From Tubulanus polymorphus (lineage: Eukaryota; Nemertea; Palaeonemertea; Tubulaniformes; Tubulanidae), in contig NC_134032.1 in NCBI RefSeq assembly GCF_964204645.1, forward strand, positions 5,887,175 to 5,947,174: DNA of 60,000 bases, written 5' to 3'. Below the pieces are notes generated by a model that saw nothing but the letters and a program-made list of their open reading frames with translations, was not told the origin of the DNA and did no database searches. The translations under genes were made by a program, and so were the position numbers. Positions within the stretch are counted from its first letter, which is position 1; every line of letters begins with the position of its first letter. Shown in pieces: positions 57,945 through 60,000 of the stretch.

Positions 57945-58329
57945 TTTGTTATCACAATCAATTACAAAATCGTAGCATATGACATGTTCTATGATTGTGG
58001 TGAGTTTCAAGGTCATTGGTTTTTGTATATGGTCACCAGGGGGCGTTGAATATTGAAATTGTTAGATTGTTGAGCATTTGGAACCACTTCCCAAGTGGGC
58101 ATGGTGTCCCTGGACCCCTAGTTGTTCCAAGTTTCCGAGAAAAGGGTTATGTCATTTGTTTCATGTCATTTGTGTTTTACACTATTTTATCACCGTCCGG
58201 TAGTTCATGTTTACATATTCGGGTTTTGTCGATCACAGTACACAGTTTTGTCGATCACAGTTTTGTCGATCACATGCCCATGAACGCCCATGAACGTTAA
58301 TATGCGTTATTTTTAAGTCACTGATCCAA

Positions 58330-59093
58330 TGTTTCTCGGTCTATGTTTGTGTATCTGAAACCGTGTCCACTGTTTCGGTGTCCTGGTTGTTTACGGTTGT
58401 AGGTGTTGCAAGATATTCACCACCATCTCCATCATACGGTTTTCCGTCAACGAACAGTCTTCCTTCCCAGTTGATGTGAGCTTTATGCCCACACTTAATA
58501 GCTTTTCTCTTAATAGGTAGTAGCTGCTTAACCTGGGCGGCCGTTTCGGGGCAATAATCCTCACTTATTGATATTTCGCTATTTTTCAGTTTGTAGGCGT
58601 TTCTGCCTACACGATCCTCTGGTAATTCACAAATCGCGCTATAATTCCTCTCGGTTTGATGTCCCTGTCTTTCGATTAATACGATGAACGCGCTGGAAAA
58701 CTACATTTTCTGGTTCCGGTATACCCAGGTCATATTTCTTGACGATATTTCGTTGTAGACTTTCGCAATTTTCTCGTGTTGACGTGTCGGGATTTTCTTT
58801 TACTCCGTAGAAAATCAAGTTTTCGCATCTGTTGTAATTTTCGAGTGACGTCAGACGGGCAATCGCTTTTTCGGTTTGCTTGGTTATTTGTAATATAATC
58901 GCTTTATTTTCAATGCAGTTTTACGGATCTCGTCGTTTTCGAGCCTTGTGCTTATTACAGAATTTTTTGTTGCGATCATTTCATTTTCGATGTTAGATAC
59001 TCTAGATGAGAGATCACCAATTGATCTGGATATTTTTTCTACTTTATCGTTCAGATCAGGGAGGATATCGAGTTTGCCTATTATCTTTTCCAT
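58330..59093 (-). pseudogene. Non-LTR retrotransposon ORF1 (coiled coil plus RRM-like domain), broken
   Basis: The start at 59093 gives MEKIIGKLDILPDLNDKVEK, a heptad-rich coiled coil (IGDLSSRVSNIENEMIATK). It is followed after a frame change by an L1-ORF1-like core (SLENYNRCENLIFYGVKE, ENVVFQRVHRI). More decayed sequence continues to about 58330. ORF1 proteins of this kind bind the element's RNA. Same strand as, and upstream of, the ORF2 at 53600-56150, so they are probably one element split by the repeat at 56151-58180. Confidence 0.75.
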
Positions 59094-60000
59094 CTAATAT
59101 TCTAATTCTAATATTTCTAATATTTATTCCATTCTAATATTTAATTGATTACAGTCGCCACATTGTGGATCGTCCCTTCTGGTTACTATATTGCCGGTAT
59201 CGATGTCTAGGTAATCCAAAGAGCCACCTGCTCCCAGTGGCGGGCTTCGATGTACTAGGCGCCTTTTTCACCAGGCCTAGGGTCGTTATGGTGCGAGATT
59301 CTTTGTGGTGTCCAGCGTATATTGTTCGCATTCGAATTATTCGGTATTTCTTCAACACAGGACATGATATGGTTTTGAGTATTCGTACACTACAGACGAT
59401 TATATGTCCGTTGTTATTCAAGCGTGAATAAATTTTTTGCCTTACTTCTGTGTACCTGGTTCGCAACAAGTTTATATTAAATGTTATATCATATAAGAAC
59501 CTTTGCCGAACGAATTGTTGCGTTTGATTTTAGATATTGACGTTCCCAGAGTTCTCGAACAATATCGAAATTTCGAAATTTTCAGCAGTATCAGACCTCT
59601 GTAGGTAATGGTCGCACAAATAAAATGAATTGAAACTGTAGTTTGGTTCCTCATGGATTTCCAAGTCAGAATTTGCAGTGAAACAAGTGGAGTTGCGCGA
59701 CGAAATTGCGTAATTGGAGTTACTAAATCCTGTGTTTTGCTATTAGCTTCGAATTACTCACGGTGTACTGTTATAGATATCCGAATTTCCGAATTTCGGG
59801 GAGCGTTGAATATTGACTATTCGAGGTGCGACGCCATATTGATACAGTCGTAGTTATAGTTGTGAAGTCAAGTTATATGTTAGGAGGCTATTTGTATAAA
59901 GTATACTGGTTGTTGGTTTTTCTTTCGTTCGTTCTCTTGCCATTACTCTATGTAGTTTGTGTTGTATTGTTGTTGTTCTCTGCTTTAGTTATTTTCCCGC
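59094..60000. other. Possible 5' region of the non-LTR element, then unassigned sequence
   Basis: A GC-richer stretch at 59150-59440 lies just upstream of ORF1 on its strand and could be a 5' untranslated/promoter part. Open frames on both strands there lack motifs. Nothing is recognised beyond 59470. Confidence 0.4.

Larger units (their letters stand above)
56151..58180. mobile_element. Unclassified ~2 kb interspersed repeat with internal tandem units
   Basis: It starts near GCCCACTTGGGACTTTAGTC and ends near the GGACCCCTAGTTGTTCC block at about 58110-58150. It contains a CCGT microsatellite, AAGATGGC blocks, and a family of ~150-bp subrepeats built around TTGTTACCACAATCAATTGC and GGTCACCAGGGG. 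No coding region. It separates the two halves of a minus-strand non-LTR element, so it is probably an insertion. I could not define a target duplication. Confidence 0.6.

Overview
The window looks like repeat-rich genomic DNA from an invertebrate animal. It is intergenic or intronic, with no bacterial gene organisation and no complete host gene that I can recognise. Nearly everything identifiable is a mobile element in some state of decay: a BEL/Pao retroelement, a second gag relic, a pogo-like transposase relic, three non-LTR retrotransposon relics, a PIF/Harbinger relic, long-inverted-repeat elements, satellites, and a Maverick/Polinton with a set of related satellite elements. The species cannot be fixed from sequence alone.

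Left part (1-15.7 kb): a 2.7 kb copy of a long-inverted-repeat element, a 62-bp tandem array, a minus-strand BEL/Pao relic (4.1-6.8 kb), a second minus-strand gag relic (7.2-8.5 kb) and a frameshifted pogo-type transposase fragment (9.8-10.1 kb). Beside these lies an AT-rich composite (10.18-12.35 kb). It has two palindromic MITE-like units, a small gene and a 24-bp minisatellite.

15.77-21.62 kb is a complete 5.86 kb element with exact 6-bp target duplications (CCTACT) and ~295-bp terminal inverted repeats. It carries three small genes and the same 24-bp minisatellite, which has been split by a 2.94 kb long-inverted-repeat element that is also present at the window start.

The centrepiece (27,759-41,163) is a 13.4 kb Maverick/Polinton (adintovirus-like) provirus bounded by exact 6-bp TATGGA duplications and ~95-bp inverted repeats. 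It sits inside a non-LTR retrotransposon whose two halves flank it. It encodes a protein-primed type B DNA polymerase, penton-like and double-jelly-roll capsid proteins, a chromodomain integrase, a packaging ATPase and several small proteins. The polymerase and capsid genes are broken and the polymerase palm is deleted, yet the integrase and ATPase frames are intact. The termini of the 13.4 kb and 5.86 kb elements and of the MITEs share AGTAAT ends and a paired GGTCGA motif at the same offset. This suggests that one integrase system mobilises a nested family. Most genes of the large element, and one gene of the satellite, start within an A/T-ATAAATG motif resembling late promoters of large DNA viruses.

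Right part (41-60 kb): the second half of the split retrotransposon, a PIF/Harbinger relic (transposase C-terminus plus Myb-like protein) bracketed by an 18-bp inverted repeat, and another non-LTR relic. After a long gene-poor stretch come a third non-LTR element (ORF2 at 53.6-56.1 kb, ORF1 at 58.3-59.1 kb) and, between its two parts, a ~2 kb repeat with a 682-bp tandem duplication.
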